From: JBBRBB01 sp963830175
GTDB taxonomy: Bacteria; Bacteroidota; Bacteroidia; Chitinophagales; Chitinophagaceae
Assembly: GCA_963830175.1 (NCBI GenBank)
Contig: CAWHKV010000002.1
Span: forward strand, 682,001 to 746,000
Length of the DNA stretch: 64,000 nt
Direction: 5' to 3'
The notes under the pieces were generated by a model that saw only the letters and a list, made by a program, of their open reading frames with translations, had not been told where the DNA came from and did no database searches. The first letter of the stretch is position 1; each line of letters opens with the position of its first letter. This document shows positions 54,249-62,827 of the stretch, in pieces. Both the position numbers and the translations under genes were made by a program.

Positions 54249-55024
54249 ATGATATTAGTAGATACGCATTGCCATTTATACCTTGATGAATTTAAGACCG
54301 ATATTCATGAGGTTATGATGCGTGCACAGGATGCGGATGTAAAATATTTTTATTTACCTGCTATTGACAGTACCACCCATACCCAGATGAATGAATTTGA
54401 GGATAATTATCCGGGCAAATGTTTTTCAATGATGGGGTTGCATCCCTGTTCTGTAAAAGGTAACGTTAATGATGAACTTGATGTTGTAGAAAAATGGCTT
54501 GGAACAAGAAAGTATGCGGCTATTGGAGAAATCGGGCTCGATTTCTATTGGGATAAATCTTTTATGAATGATCAATACTTGGCTTTTAACAGGCAAATGC
54601 AGTGGGCTTTAGACTTGAGTTGCCTATTGTAATTCATACCCGGAATGCTATGGATGAAACTATTAGAAGCTGTGAAACCATTTGCTAAAAAAGGATTTAA
54701 AGGGAATTTTCCATTGTTTTGGAGATTCACCTTCAAAAAGCCCAGGCTATTGTATCTATGGGTTTTTATTTAGGTATTGGTGGGGTGCTTACCTATAAAA
54801 AATCAGGGCTTTGGCTGAAACACTTAAAAATAATTGATATACAATTATTGTACTTGAAACCGATGCGCCTTATTTATCGCCGGTTCCATACCGGGGTAAA
54901 AGAAATGAAAGCAGTTATTTAAGAACATATTGCCACTGAACTTTCAATAATTAAAAATATTTCGTTGGAAGAAGTGGCGGAAATAACTACAGCCAATGCT
55001 GAAAAAGTTTTAGCGCATTGGTAA
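54249..55024 (+). pseudogene. tatD: TatD-family metal-dependent hydrolase (multiple frameshifts)
   Basis: The gene encodes a TatD-type DNase/deoxyribonuclease-like hydrolase of about 255 residues: DTHCHLYLDEF (metal site), MGLHPCSV, AIGEIGLDFYWD, then in shifted frames LPIVIHTRNAMDET, FHCFGDSPSKAQAIVSMGFYLG, VLETDAPYLSPVPYRGKRNE and the C-terminal end with ANAEKVLAHW. At least eight single-base indels between about 54620 and 54930 are needed to join these. The peptide remains highly conserved in each frame, which argues for sequence error rather than decay. Confidence 0.85.
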
Positions 55025-55035
55025 CCACATAATAT

Positions 55036-55043
55036 TATTTTTG
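55036..55043 (+). promoter_or_regulatory. Candidate -7 element of the tRNA-Ser promoter
   Basis: TATTTTTG fits TAnnTTTG and lies 14 nt before the first base of the tRNA, a normal distance for a transcript starting a few nucleotides upstream of the tRNA. Confidence 0.45.
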
Positions 55044-55057
55044 CAGCCTTATTGAAA

Positions 55058-55144
55058 GGAGAGTTGTCCGAGTGGTTGAAGGAGCACGCCTGGAAAGTGT
55101 GTATACGGGAAACTGTATCGAGGGTTCGAATCCCTCACTCTCCG
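55058..55144 (+). tRNA. tRNA-Ser (anticodon GGA)
   Basis: An 87-nt class II tRNA. The acceptor arm GGAGAGT (55058-55064) pairs with ACTCTCC (55137-55143), with discriminator G at 55144. The anticodon stem CACGC/GTGTG encloses loop CTGGAAA, anticodon GGA at 55092-55094. There is a long variable arm and a T-arm with GGGTTCGAATCCC. It reads UCC/UCU serine codons. CCA is not encoded. Confidence 0.97.
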
Positions 55145-55415
55145 CTTAGATGTTTTAAGTATAATATTTTTAACTAAAGAACATATAGATAATTTTTAAT
55201 TATAAAGAAATAATATTTTCTTAATTGTTAAACAATTGTGGAGAATTTTGTACGTTTTATATAATTAAATATATAATTTTGAAACATGTTTTCATAGGGT
55301 ACGGATTAAAAACGGGCTGAGGTTTCTACCTTAGCCTTTTTTATTTATATGAACACGCGGACATTTTAGGTTCGTTTTGACTACAAATTGAATACTTTTT
55401 TAAACAATATTCTAT
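55145..55415 (+). other. AT-rich spacer with a promoter-like element and an orphan terminator
   Basis: This 271-nt stretch between tRNA-Ser and the arginase-fold gene has no convincing open frame. TTTG (55247-55250) and TAATTTTG (55274-55281), 23 nt apart, resemble a Bacteroidota promoter. About 35 nt further on is a strong hairpin with a U-tract (55315-55342). Either this is the end of the tRNA transcript, or a very short RNA, or a leader with an attenuator for the gene starting at 55416. Confidence 0.45.
55315..55342 (+). terminator. Rho-independent terminator-like hairpin
   Basis: Stem GGCTGAGGT / ACCTTAGCC (55315-55323 and 55328-55336, one G-T pair) with a TTCT loop followed by TTTTTTATTT. 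It lies 170 nt after tRNA-Ser and 73 nt before the next start codon. Confidence 0.8.
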
Positions 55416-56555
55416 ATGTCCTTTAACCATTCAATTGATATAGCAGATTTCCTTGAACCTGCCGAAGTTTATGAAAAAACTTTCCATTCTGATAATTACA
55501 CGACCATAGGAGATACAGTTACTTTTTTTAATAATGATCCTGGGGAATTATTTGGTGCAGATTTAATTATTGTTGGTTGTAATGAAATTAGGGGAGGAGA
55601 GATTGATTGCATAAATCAGGCGCCCGATCAAATTAGAAAAGAACTATATACACTGTTTAATTGCTTTGGTGAAATTAAAATTACAGATCTTGGAAACATA
55701 AAAACCGGGAAAAATATTGAGGATACTTATGCTGCAGTAAAAATTGTTTTAAAAGAAATTATTCCCTTAAATAAGCAGGTTATTTTTTTAGGAGGCACCA
55801 ACGACCTTATGCTTCCACAATACAAGGCATTTGAAGAATTAAAAACTTTTATTGAAGTTACCTGTGTAGATGCTTTGATTAATTATTTACCGGCAGATTA
55901 TGATTCTGCCAACCTCGGTTATTTGATGAAAATGCTAATGGCTGAAAACAATCATATAAAGCATTATAACCATATAGGATTTCAAAGCTATTTCGTTCAT
56001 CCAAAGCTTCTGGAGTCTATGAACAGGTTGCGGTTTGATTGTTTCAGGCTGGGTGTAGCTAAAGAACATCTTAACGAAATGGAGCCGGTAATTAGAAACA
56101 GCCAGCTTTTCGGCTTTGATATATCAGCCATACAAAACACTTTTGCGCCTGCTAATAAATTAACGCCTAATGGGTTTAACGGCGAAGAAGCCTGTACACT
56201 TATGCAATTTGCCGGGATGAGTGCAGTAAATAACATAACCGGCATTTATGATTATTATGTGGATCAGGATCGCGATTACATAACTGCCAAACAAATTGCT
56301 CAAATGCTTTGGTATTTTATGAATGGAAAATTTAACCACAGAAACGAAGCTGCAGTTGCTGAATCGAACAAATTCAACGAGTTCAGGTTAATTTTTGCGG
56401 ATATTGAAACAACCTTTCTTCAAAATAAATTTTCAGGAGCCTGGTGGGTTCAGCTACCCGATGGTAATTATATGCCGTGCAGCTATACCGATTATCAAAA
56501 AGCCTGTAATAATGAAATTCCTGAGAGATGGTTACGCGCCGTTGAAAGAAGTTAG
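55416..56555 (+). CDS. Arginase-fold protein (formimidoylglutamase-like) with degenerate metal site
   Basis: A 379-residue protein with the ureohydrolase (arginase/agmatinase/formimidoylglutamase) fold. Around the expected metal-ligand sites it reads FLGGTNDLMLP, VTCVDALIN and LFGFDISAIQNTFAP, whereas active enzymes have GGDH, DAHxD and DxD. The His and several Asp ligands are replaced, so a classical dimanganese site is unlikely. This Bacteroidota subgroup is often annotated as formimidoylglutamase by homology alone. It is likely to be an inactive or repurposed homologue. The upstream spacer may contain an attenuator. Confidence 0.78.
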   Translation: MSFNHSIDIADFLEPAEVYEKTFHSDNYTTIGDTVTFFNNDPGELFGADLIIVGCNEIRGGEIDCINQAPDQIRKELYTLFNCFGEIKITDLGNIKTGKNIEDTYAAVKIVLKEIIPLNKQVIFLGGTNDLMLPQYKAFEELKTFIEVTCVDALINYLPADYDSANLGYLMKMLMAENNHIKHYNHIGFQSYFVHPKLLESMNRLRFDCFRLGVAKEHLNEMEPVIRNSQLFGFDISAIQNTFAPANKLTPNGFNGEEACTLMQFAGMSAVNNITGIYDYYVDQDRDYITAKQIAQMLWYFMNGKFNHRNEAAVAESNKFNEFRLIFADIETTFLQNKFSGAWWVQLPDGNYMPCSYTDYQKACNNEIPERWLRAVERS

Positions 56556-56557
56556 AT

Positions 56558-56866
56558 TTATGAATCTATTTTTTCTTTCCACGCTAACATTCCACCTGTA
56601 AGGTTAACCACATTTTTAAAACCCATTTGCTCAAGAAACAATGCTGCATGCCCGCTTCTGTTTCCACTGCGGCAATAAGCAATCACTTCCTTATCTTTCC
56701 ACTCTTCCAACTCATCTGTTTGCATACGTTGAATGTTTCCCAGGGGAATATGTTTTCCGCCAATATTAAACTCGGTGCGTTCGCTGTTTTCCCGAACATC
56801 TAACAAGTTTACTTCTTCACCCGCATCTATACGGGCTTTTAATTCTTCTGCTGTAATTGATTTCAT
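56558..56866 (-). CDS. Rhodanese-like domain protein
   Basis: A 102-residue single-domain rhodanese. The catalytic Cys is in YCRSGNRSGHAA near residue 67, with the N-terminal LLDVRENSERTEF and C-terminal LTGGMLAWK typical of the family. It transfers sulfane sulfur, with an unknown acceptor. It lies 10 nt downstream of the PASTA protein gene in the same direction and converges with the arginase-fold gene. Confidence 0.92.
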   Translation of the reverse strand: MKSITAEELKARIDAGEEVNLLDVRENSERTEFNIGGKHIPLGNIQRMQTDELEEWKDKEVIAYCRSGNRSGHAALFLEQMGFKNVVNLTGGMLAWKEKIDS

Positions 56867-56876
56867 ATAAATTATA

Positions 56877-57737
56877 TTATTCGACTTCAGGATTAATTAT
56901 GCTTGTTGAATCTTTAATCGGAGGTACAACACTTATCCAAATATCCATAATCTGCCCTGCACTAATGCGGTTAATCATTTTGTCTCCCGTTGCAATTATG
57001 GTATATGGTTCCGGATTTTGTTTTACTACAAATGCGGCAGCGGTGTCTGTAACATAATCATTAACAACTATGGCACCCAGCCCAATATGCTGGCTTCCTA
57101 AATACGAACGAGCTTCAAAAACCGTCATGCCTACCAGGTCTGGAACTTTAAATTGTTCATCTCCAATACCACTGCCCAACACAAAACTTACTGCGGTTCC
57201 CATTCTTATTTTTGCTCCGGGAGCAATAGAATTACCATTCACCAATTGTTCCTTTACAGCATTTTTAGCAATGTCTGGCACAAAGGTCGTGTCGCCTAAT
57301 TTTAACCCCAGACTTTTAAGGTACATTTCTGCACTTTTAATTGAAAAGCCGCGCAGATCAGGCATATCGATCAGGGGTGGTACAGCCCTGTTTATAGTTA
57401 GGTAAATAGTTCTGTTAACCTTAACATTTTCATCTGGTTCAGGATTCTGTCGTGTTACCTGCAATGGAGGCATGGTATCTATATACACGCTATCACGTAC
57501 TGCTACCTCAAAACCCTGCGATTGCAGTAGCGAAGCCGCCTCAGACAAATTTTTTCCAATAACCAGCGGAACCCTTATGGTTTTATCGTGCTTGGTAACA
57601 GAGCCCAGCGAATAAAAAAAGATGAACACCAGGGCAAGTATAAGTGCTATGGCAACCAAAAGATTTACATAAAACGGCCTGTTGGTGAGAAACCCAAAAA
57701 CGGGAGAATTATTTTGTTGATTACTTTTTTTAGCCAT
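56877..57737 (-). CDS. PASTA-domain membrane protein
   Basis: A 286-residue protein: short cytoplasmic N-terminus, one transmembrane helix at about residues 22-46, then three extracytoplasmic PASTA repeats, each with the pattern VIGKNLSEAASLLQSQGFEV, MPDLRGFSIKSAEMYLKSLG, VPDLVGMTVFEARSYLG. PASTA domains bind peptidoglycan fragments or beta-lactams. There is no kinase or transpeptidase domain. It starts 17 nt after ddl, so a cell-wall role is likely. Confidence 0.9.
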   Translation of the reverse strand: MAKKSNQQNNSPVFGFLTNRPFYVNLLVAIALILALVFIFFYSLGSVTKHDKTIRVPLVIGKNLSEAASLLQSQGFEVAVRDSVYIDTMPPLQVTRQNPEPDENVKVNRTIYLTINRAVPPLIDMPDLRGFSIKSAEMYLKSLGLKLGDTTFVPDIAKNAVKEQLVNGNSIAPGAKIRMGTAVSFVLGSGIGDEQFKVPDLVGMTVFEARSYLGSQHIGLGAIVVNDYVTDTAAAFVVKQNPEPYTIIATGDKMINRISAGQIMDIWISVVPPIKDSTSIINPEVE

Positions 57738-57754
57738 TATTATTTTGCCCTGCT

Positions 57755-58737
57755 TTATAAATTAAATGCTTCTTCTATTAATGCGGAATAAAATTCTTTT
57801 AATGTCCATCCCATTGCCTTAACCTGCATGGGAATAAGGCTTGCAGCACTTTGCCCGGTACAGTATTCACTTCCAGCATAAAAGGTTCATTCACTTCTTC
57901 GTTATAAATGAAATCTATTCTAACTACCCCATGACAATTCAATACCGAATAGATTTTTTTTGCCGCACTTCTTACCTTCTCTAAAACATTTTCATCTGCC
58001 TGTGCCGGTGTAACTTCTTCACTTAATCCACCGTATTTAGCCTCGAAATCAAAAAACTCCGTTTTACAAATTATCTCTGTAATGGGCAAAGTAATAACAT
58101 TATTATTTCTTTTAAATACACCAATGGTAAATTCCCTGCCCTTTATAAACTCCTCTACCAATACCTGGTCGTCTTCTTTAAAAGCTTTTTCCAGGGCTTT
58201 TTCAAGATCTTCTTTTTTTGACACCAGGCTCATGCCAATACTACTGCCTCCATTGTTAGGTTTTACAAAGACCGGCAAGGTTAATTCTTTGAGAATAGCA
58301 TCTTTGGTTACAGGTGTATGCTTAAACAGGTGTTGAGAGCGGGCAACATGTATGCCTGCAAATGCGGCCACCGCCACTGTAAATCTTTTATTGAAGGTTA
58401 GGGCCGATGAAGCAGCATTGCAAGTGGTGTAAGGCAATTTAATGCTATCGAAATACCCCTGCAACTTACCATCTTCTCCCGGCGTACCATGGATGCACAT
58501 TAGCGCGGCATCAAACGTTATCTTTTCACCCTCTGAAATGATCGAAAAATCGTTTTTATCAACCAATGTTTTTTCAGATCCATTCTTTATAAAAAACCAT
58601 CCCTGCGGGTTAATGTCAATTTTATACAGGTTGTATTTTTCAGTGTCAACATTTGCCTCCACGGTCATAGCACTTTTATAGCTTATTTGTGCTTCGTTGC
58701 TGTAACCACCGGTAACCAATGCTATATTTTTCTTCAT
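57755..58737 (-). pseudogene. ddl: D-alanine--D-alanine ligase (C-terminal frameshift)
   Basis: An ATP-grasp ligase making the D-Ala-D-Ala dipeptide of peptidoglycan. It starts MKKNIALVTGGYSNEAQISY, has the KPNNGGSSIGMSLV loop, GREFTIGVF and the metal-binding LEVNTVPG. The frame as read then goes wrong and stops at 57799. Inserting one base near 57853 gives GQSAASLIPMQVKAMGW and a normal C-terminus ending at 57755, for about 327 residues. A single deleted base is the likeliest explanation since Ddl is normally essential. I chose the ATG at 58737 rather than 58761. Confidence 0.92.
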
Positions 58738-58818
58738 CTGTATTTCTAAATTTTTGCTCAAAGAAATAAAATTTTAAATGAACAAAAGGTGAATGTTTTT
58801 TGGCAGTTATATAGCCAT

Positions 58819-58856
58819 AAAAAAAGGTGTAGGACTTAGCATCCTGCACCTTTTGT
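58819..58856 (-). terminator. Rho-independent terminator after the ferredoxin gene
   Basis: Stem AAAAAGGTGTAGGA (58821-58834) / TCCTGCACCTTTT (58842-58854) with a 7-nt loop. The minus-strand side ends in a T-run. It lies between the ferredoxin gene and ddl on the minus strand and terminates the former. Confidence 0.85.
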
Positions 58857-58968
58857 TTACCGGAAAATATCACCCGGCGTAAAGTGTTGCCGTTTTACCT
58901 GCAACAATTATTAATACATGTAAGGTAGGCAATTATTATTTATTCTGCTGCAGAAAAGCCACGAAGCG

Positions 58969-59316
58969 TTAAATGTGCATCTTTTCTTTTTTTGCAAGCA
59001 ATTCATCTACAGTTTCACGATACATTTCATCGGGTACGCAACAATCTACCGGGCAAACTGCCGCACATTGTGGTTCCTCATGAAAACCCTGGCATTCTGT
59101 ACATTTATTTGGAGTAATATAATAAGTATCAACGCTTACAGGCTCGAATCGATCATCTGCATTTACAACGGTGCCATCCATTAAGGTAAAAGTTCCTTTG
59201 ATCGTAGTTCCATCGGAAATAGCCCATTCCACCCCACCTTCATATATTGCATTGTTGGGGCATTCCGGTTCACAAGCCCCGCAGTTTATGCACTCATCTG
59301 TTATTTTAATTGCCAT
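58969..59316 (-). CDS. 4Fe-4S dicluster ferredoxin
   Basis: A 115-residue ferredoxin with two cluster motifs: CINCGACEPECP near the N-terminus and CTECQGFHEEPQCAAVCP near residue 77. An insertion of about 30 residues between them and a Cys-Cys following the second motif make it the longer Bacteroidota type. It is divergent from an acyl-CoA reductase gene, with only 58 nt between the start codons. This neighbour pair is common in the phylum, but the electron partner is unproven. Confidence 0.92.
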   Translation of the reverse strand: MAIKITDECINCGACEPECPNNAIYEGGVEWAISDGTTIKGTFTLMDGTVVNADDRFEPVSVDTYYITPNKCTECQGFHEEPQCAAVCPVDCCVPDEMYRETVDELLAKKEKMHI

Positions 59317-59374
59317 ACTATAATATTTATAAGCAGATAAAAATATTTTTGCCCTGTAAAATTAAGGTTCAAAC

Positions 59375-60370
59375 ATGAATACACAAGAACGAATTGAATT
59401 GTTGGCCAGGCTAAAAGGTTATTTATTAAGAAATGATGAGGAGCTATCGGCGGTAAAGCGTATGGCAGTAATGCAAAACCCCTGGTTTATACCGGAATTT
59501 GTAGACCTGGCAATTGAAAACGTTGCAGGTGAATACATGGATTCTGACAAATTATCTGAATGGATGAATAATTACGACGAAACTTTACCAAATGCAGGTA
59601 AGAAGGTTGGTATCGTAATGGCTGGTAATATTCCCCTGGTCGGTTTTCACGATTTTCTTTGTGTTTTTATGAGTGGGCACACTGCCGTAATTAAGCCTTC
59701 GTCAAAAGACGAGGTGTTGCTTAAACACCTGGTCTCGAAACTTGCCGGTTGGAATAAACAGGTTGAAAAGCAAGTTGTTTTTGCAGATAATTTGAAAAAC
59801 TGTGATGCATATATCGCAACTGGCAGCAATAATTCCGGCCGTTATTTTGAGTATTATTTTGGAAGATATCCTAACATTATTCGCAATAACAGAACTTCTG
59901 TTGCTTTACTTAAAGGTGATGAAAGCGAGGAAAATCTAGGCCTTCTATCCGATGACATGCAACAATATTTTGGGTTAGGATGCAGAAATGTTACTAAGGT
60001 TTTTGTACCTGAAGGGTACGATTTTGTTCCCCTGTTGCAGGCTTTAAAAAAATATGATCATTTCATAGATCATCATAAGTATAAGAACAATTATGATTAC
60101 CAACTTGCACTGCACATGTTAAACAGCCAGTATTACATGACCAATGGCTCGGTTATTCTTTCAGAAAACAATTTTATTTTCTCACCGGTTAGCCAGGTTA
60201 ATTATGAATATTACGCTGATTCAGTTCCGGATTTCAATGCATTGGAAAATAATGACATTCAGTGCGTAGTGGGTAAAGATCATACACCTTTTGGCAAAGC
60301 GCAGCAGCCCGGCCTTTTTGATTATGCTGATGGTATAGACACCATGAAATTTTTATTTAGCCTGAAATAG
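59375..60370 (+). CDS. Acyl-CoA reductase (LuxC-like)
   Basis: A 331-residue aldehyde-dehydrogenase-fold enzyme of the LuxC family, which reduces acyl-CoA or acyl-ACP to an aldehyde with NADPH. Motifs: GIVMAGNIPLVGFHDFLC (nucleotide loop), KPSSKDEVLL, and FGLGCRNVTKVFVP with the likely catalytic Cys near residue 203. The in vivo product is not known. The ferredoxin gene is divergent upstream and an RNA methyltransferase gene follows 11 nt downstream. Confidence 0.9.
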   Translation: MNTQERIELLARLKGYLLRNDEELSAVKRMAVMQNPWFIPEFVDLAIENVAGEYMDSDKLSEWMNNYDETLPNAGKKVGIVMAGNIPLVGFHDFLCVFMSGHTAVIKPSSKDEVLLKHLVSKLAGWNKQVEKQVVFADNLKNCDAYIATGSNNSGRYFEYYFGRYPNIIRNNRTSVALLKGDESEENLGLLSDDMQQYFGLGCRNVTKVFVPEGYDFVPLLQALKKYDHFIDHHKYKNNYDYQLALHMLNSQYYMTNGSVILSENNFIFSPVSQVNYEYYADSVPDFNALENNDIQCVVGKDHTPFGKAQQPGLFDYADGIDTMKFLFSLK

Positions 60371-60381
60371 CACCAAACAAT

Positions 60382-61764
60382 TTGATTAAACTTCCTTCGC
60401 CCTTACTCGAATCTTTGCTAAACCAGGTAGATTTTAATAAAGATGCCTTTGTGCTTGCGCATGAAAAACCTGTATCGCTAACTTCTATCAGGGTAAACAA
60501 TTATAAAGCAACCATTCAGGATGTTTTTGATTCTCTTGGTATAGAAACAAATGCGATAGAACCTGTAGAATGGTGCGAGAAAGCATATTACCTTCCGCAT
60601 CGTCCATCATTTATTGCAGATCCGCTGTTTCATGCGGGCGCCTATTATGTTCAGGAGGCAAGCAGTATGTTTCTTTGGGAGATATTAAGCCAGTGCGTTT
60701 CGGAATATGCCAATATGCGGGTGCTTGATGCTTGTGCCGCCCCCGGGGGAAAATCAACTTTATTGTCCTCTTATTTTAAAGACGGGTTAATAATTTCAAA
60801 CGAAACTATTAAAAGCAGGGTAGGGGTTTTGCAGGAAAATATTTCTAAATGGGGTAAGGGAAATGTTGTTGTTACAAATAATGATAGCAGTGATTTTAAA
60901 AAGATACCCGATTATTTTGATGTTGCTGTAATTGATGCGCCGTGCAGCGGCAGTGGGTTATTTAGAAAAAATACTTTGGCTATAAATGAATGGAGTGAGC
61001 AAAATGTAGAGATGTGCAGTAAGCGCCAGCAAAGAATATTACAGGACTTATATGGATCGGTGAAGAAAGATGGATTAATTATTTATTCTACATGTTCATT
61101 CTCGACTGCAGAAAACGAACAAATCGTTGATTGGTTTTTAAATGAATACAAGGTTCAATCTATTAAACTGGATATAAAAAACTGGAACATTGTAGAAACG
61201 CAAAGTGGCGAAAATAAAGGTTTTGGTTACCGGTTTTACCCGGATAAAGTAAAGGGCGAAGGTTTTTTTATTGCTGCTTTTAAAAAGTTGGATGGTGGTG
61301 AAACCTCAATTTCCCAAAGCAAAAACCTGCCGCCGGTTTCCCCCTACGCGGCACATCTTTCCGAAGGTTTTATTCAACCATCAGATGATCAATTTTTATT
61401 TCTTCAGCACGAAAATATTTTAGCCATAAACAAAAAATTTGTTCCGGATGTTGCATGGCTGCAAAAATTCCTTTACCTGAAACAGGCAGGCATTACAGCC
61501 GGAGTAATTAAGGGAAAGGATTTTATTCCCGACCATGAGCTTGCGCTTAGTTTAATAATTCATACAGGGGTCCCGGTAATAAACTTAACCCGGTTGCAGG
61601 CGGTGCATTATTTATCTAAAAAAGAAATACAATTACAAAATGCTGAATCAGGGTGGTGCATTGCTGCATATAACGGTTATAAATTGGGCTGGATGAAGGT
61701 GCTAAAAAATAGAATTAATAATTATCTTCCGCTGAACCGGCGAATTTTAAAAGAAATTAACTGA
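60382..61764 (+). CDS. RsmB/RsmF-type rRNA (cytosine-5-)-methyltransferase
   Basis: A 460-residue m5C methyltransferase. The SAM motif is CAAPGGKSTLLSSY near residue 115, the catalytic pair is DAPCSGSG near 193 and STCSFSTAENEQIV near 238 (the second Cys is the nucleophile in this family), and a C-terminal PUA-like part extends to the end. It uses a TTG start at 60382; the next in-frame ATG is about 100 residues in and would delete conserved sequence. It starts 11 nt after the acyl-CoA reductase stop. Confidence 0.9.
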   Translation: MIKLPSPLLESLLNQVDFNKDAFVLAHEKPVSLTSIRVNNYKATIQDVFDSLGIETNAIEPVEWCEKAYYLPHRPSFIADPLFHAGAYYVQEASSMFLWEILSQCVSEYANMRVLDACAAPGGKSTLLSSYFKDGLIISNETIKSRVGVLQENISKWGKGNVVVTNNDSSDFKKIPDYFDVAVIDAPCSGSGLFRKNTLAINEWSEQNVEMCSKRQQRILQDLYGSVKKDGLIIYSTCSFSTAENEQIVDWFLNEYKVQSIKLDIKNWNIVETQSGENKGFGYRFYPDKVKGEGFFIAAFKKLDGGETSISQSKNLPPVSPYAAHLSEGFIQPSDDQFLFLQHENILAINKKFVPDVAWLQKFLYLKQAGITAGVIKGKDFIPDHELALSLIIHTGVPVINLTRLQAVHYLSKKEIQLQNAESGWCIAAYNGYKLGWMKVLKNRINNYLPLNRRILKEIN

Positions 61765-61846
61765 TTGTGTGCATAAAAATTCTTCTGTTACCCTTTAGTT
61801 TGCAGGGTTAACGATAATTTTACACGGTTTCTGGAAAATATATCTC

Positions 61847-62827
61847 ATGAATAAGTTGCTTAGAATCTATCATATCCTCTTTTTTGCAATTGTTACCTTT
61901 AGTGTGCAGGCTCAGGGACAGAAAGTATCTTACCATATTGTAAAGCGAGGCGAAAATTTGTCGGCCATTTCAAGGCAGTATAAAATTACGCTTTCCGAGA
62001 TTATGAAGATGAACAACATGAATTTCGAGAGCAGGTTACAGGTAGGTGATTCAATTAAAGTTCCGGCAACTGCAAAGGTTCAACCTAAACCTTCTGTTGA
62101 TGATAAAGAATTCACTGTTACCATTGTACAGAAGAGATTTATTCCGATTAAATATGTTGTTGTAAAAGGCGATAATTTATACCAGATAAGCAAGCGGTTT
62201 AATGTTCCCCTGGATGAGCTTAAAACATTTAATAATATTGTTGATGAAAATCTTAAGGTTGGGCAGGTACTTATTATTAACAAACCCACGGATGAACATG
62301 CACATGATAGTATGAATCTGCAGGCAATTAATGACTCTGTTCCGGTTGAAAAGTCTAATGCTGATACCCTCAAAACAATAGTAGACTATACAAAAAAAGT
62401 TAAGGCTGAATTAGAACCAAAGATTAGCAATACGACATCCCAGGAAGAAATCAATTACGAAAAAATTAATGCTGAGCCCGTTAAAGCCAGTATTGCTGTA
62501 CCAGGAGACAAAGGATATTTTTTTGATGAATTTGGAAAAGACGTTGATGGAAAAAAACCCGGTACAATAAAAGGTATCGCCATGATTTTTAAAACTGCTG
62601 CAGGATATGAAGACCATAAGTATTACATACTCATGGACAATTTAATGCCCGGCGCTATTGTTAAAATAACCGCAGATAACGGGAATGAAGTGTTCGCAAA
62701 GGTTTTGTGGAACATGGAAAATATTAAGGAAAACAAAGGTGTAGATTTTAGGATAAGTAATGCTACCGCAGATGCGCTCGGCATCAACGATTCAAAATTT
62801 AATATTACCATTAGCTATTTTAAGTAG
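61847..62827 (+). CDS. Secreted LysM-domain protein
   Basis: A 326-residue protein with a signal peptide (TFSVQAQ). Two LysM repeats follow at about residues 28-70 (YHIVKRGENLSAISRQYKI) and 102-145 (YVVVKGDNLYQISKRFNV), then a charged linker, then a domain of about 100 residues near the C-terminus with MLMPGAIV-like segments (LMPGAIVKITADNGNEVFAK). It probably binds peptidoglycan in the periplasm. The unassigned C-terminal domain resembles one seen in LysM proteins of this phylum. It overlaps the convergent fmt gene by 8 nt. Confidence 0.88.
   Translation: MNKLLRIYHILFFAIVTFSVQAQGQKVSYHIVKRGENLSAISRQYKITLSEIMKMNNMNFESRLQVGDSIKVPATAKVQPKPSVDDKEFTVTIVQKRFIPIKYVVVKGDNLYQISKRFNVPLDELKTFNNIVDENLKVGQVLIINKPTDEHAHDSMNLQAINDSVPVEKSNADTLKTIVDYTKKVKAELEPKISNTTSQEEINYEKINAEPVKASIAVPGDKGYFFDEFGKDVDGKKPGTIKGIAMIFKTAAGYEDHKYYILMDNLMPGAIVKITADNGNEVFAKVLWNMENIKENKGVDFRISNATADALGINDSKFNITISYFK

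Noticed and set aside
55304..55342. TPP-like riboswitch because of the CTGAGG sequence
   Set aside because: Only a fragment resembles that motif; the rest of the conserved core is missing and the sequence is fully explained by a terminator hairpin.
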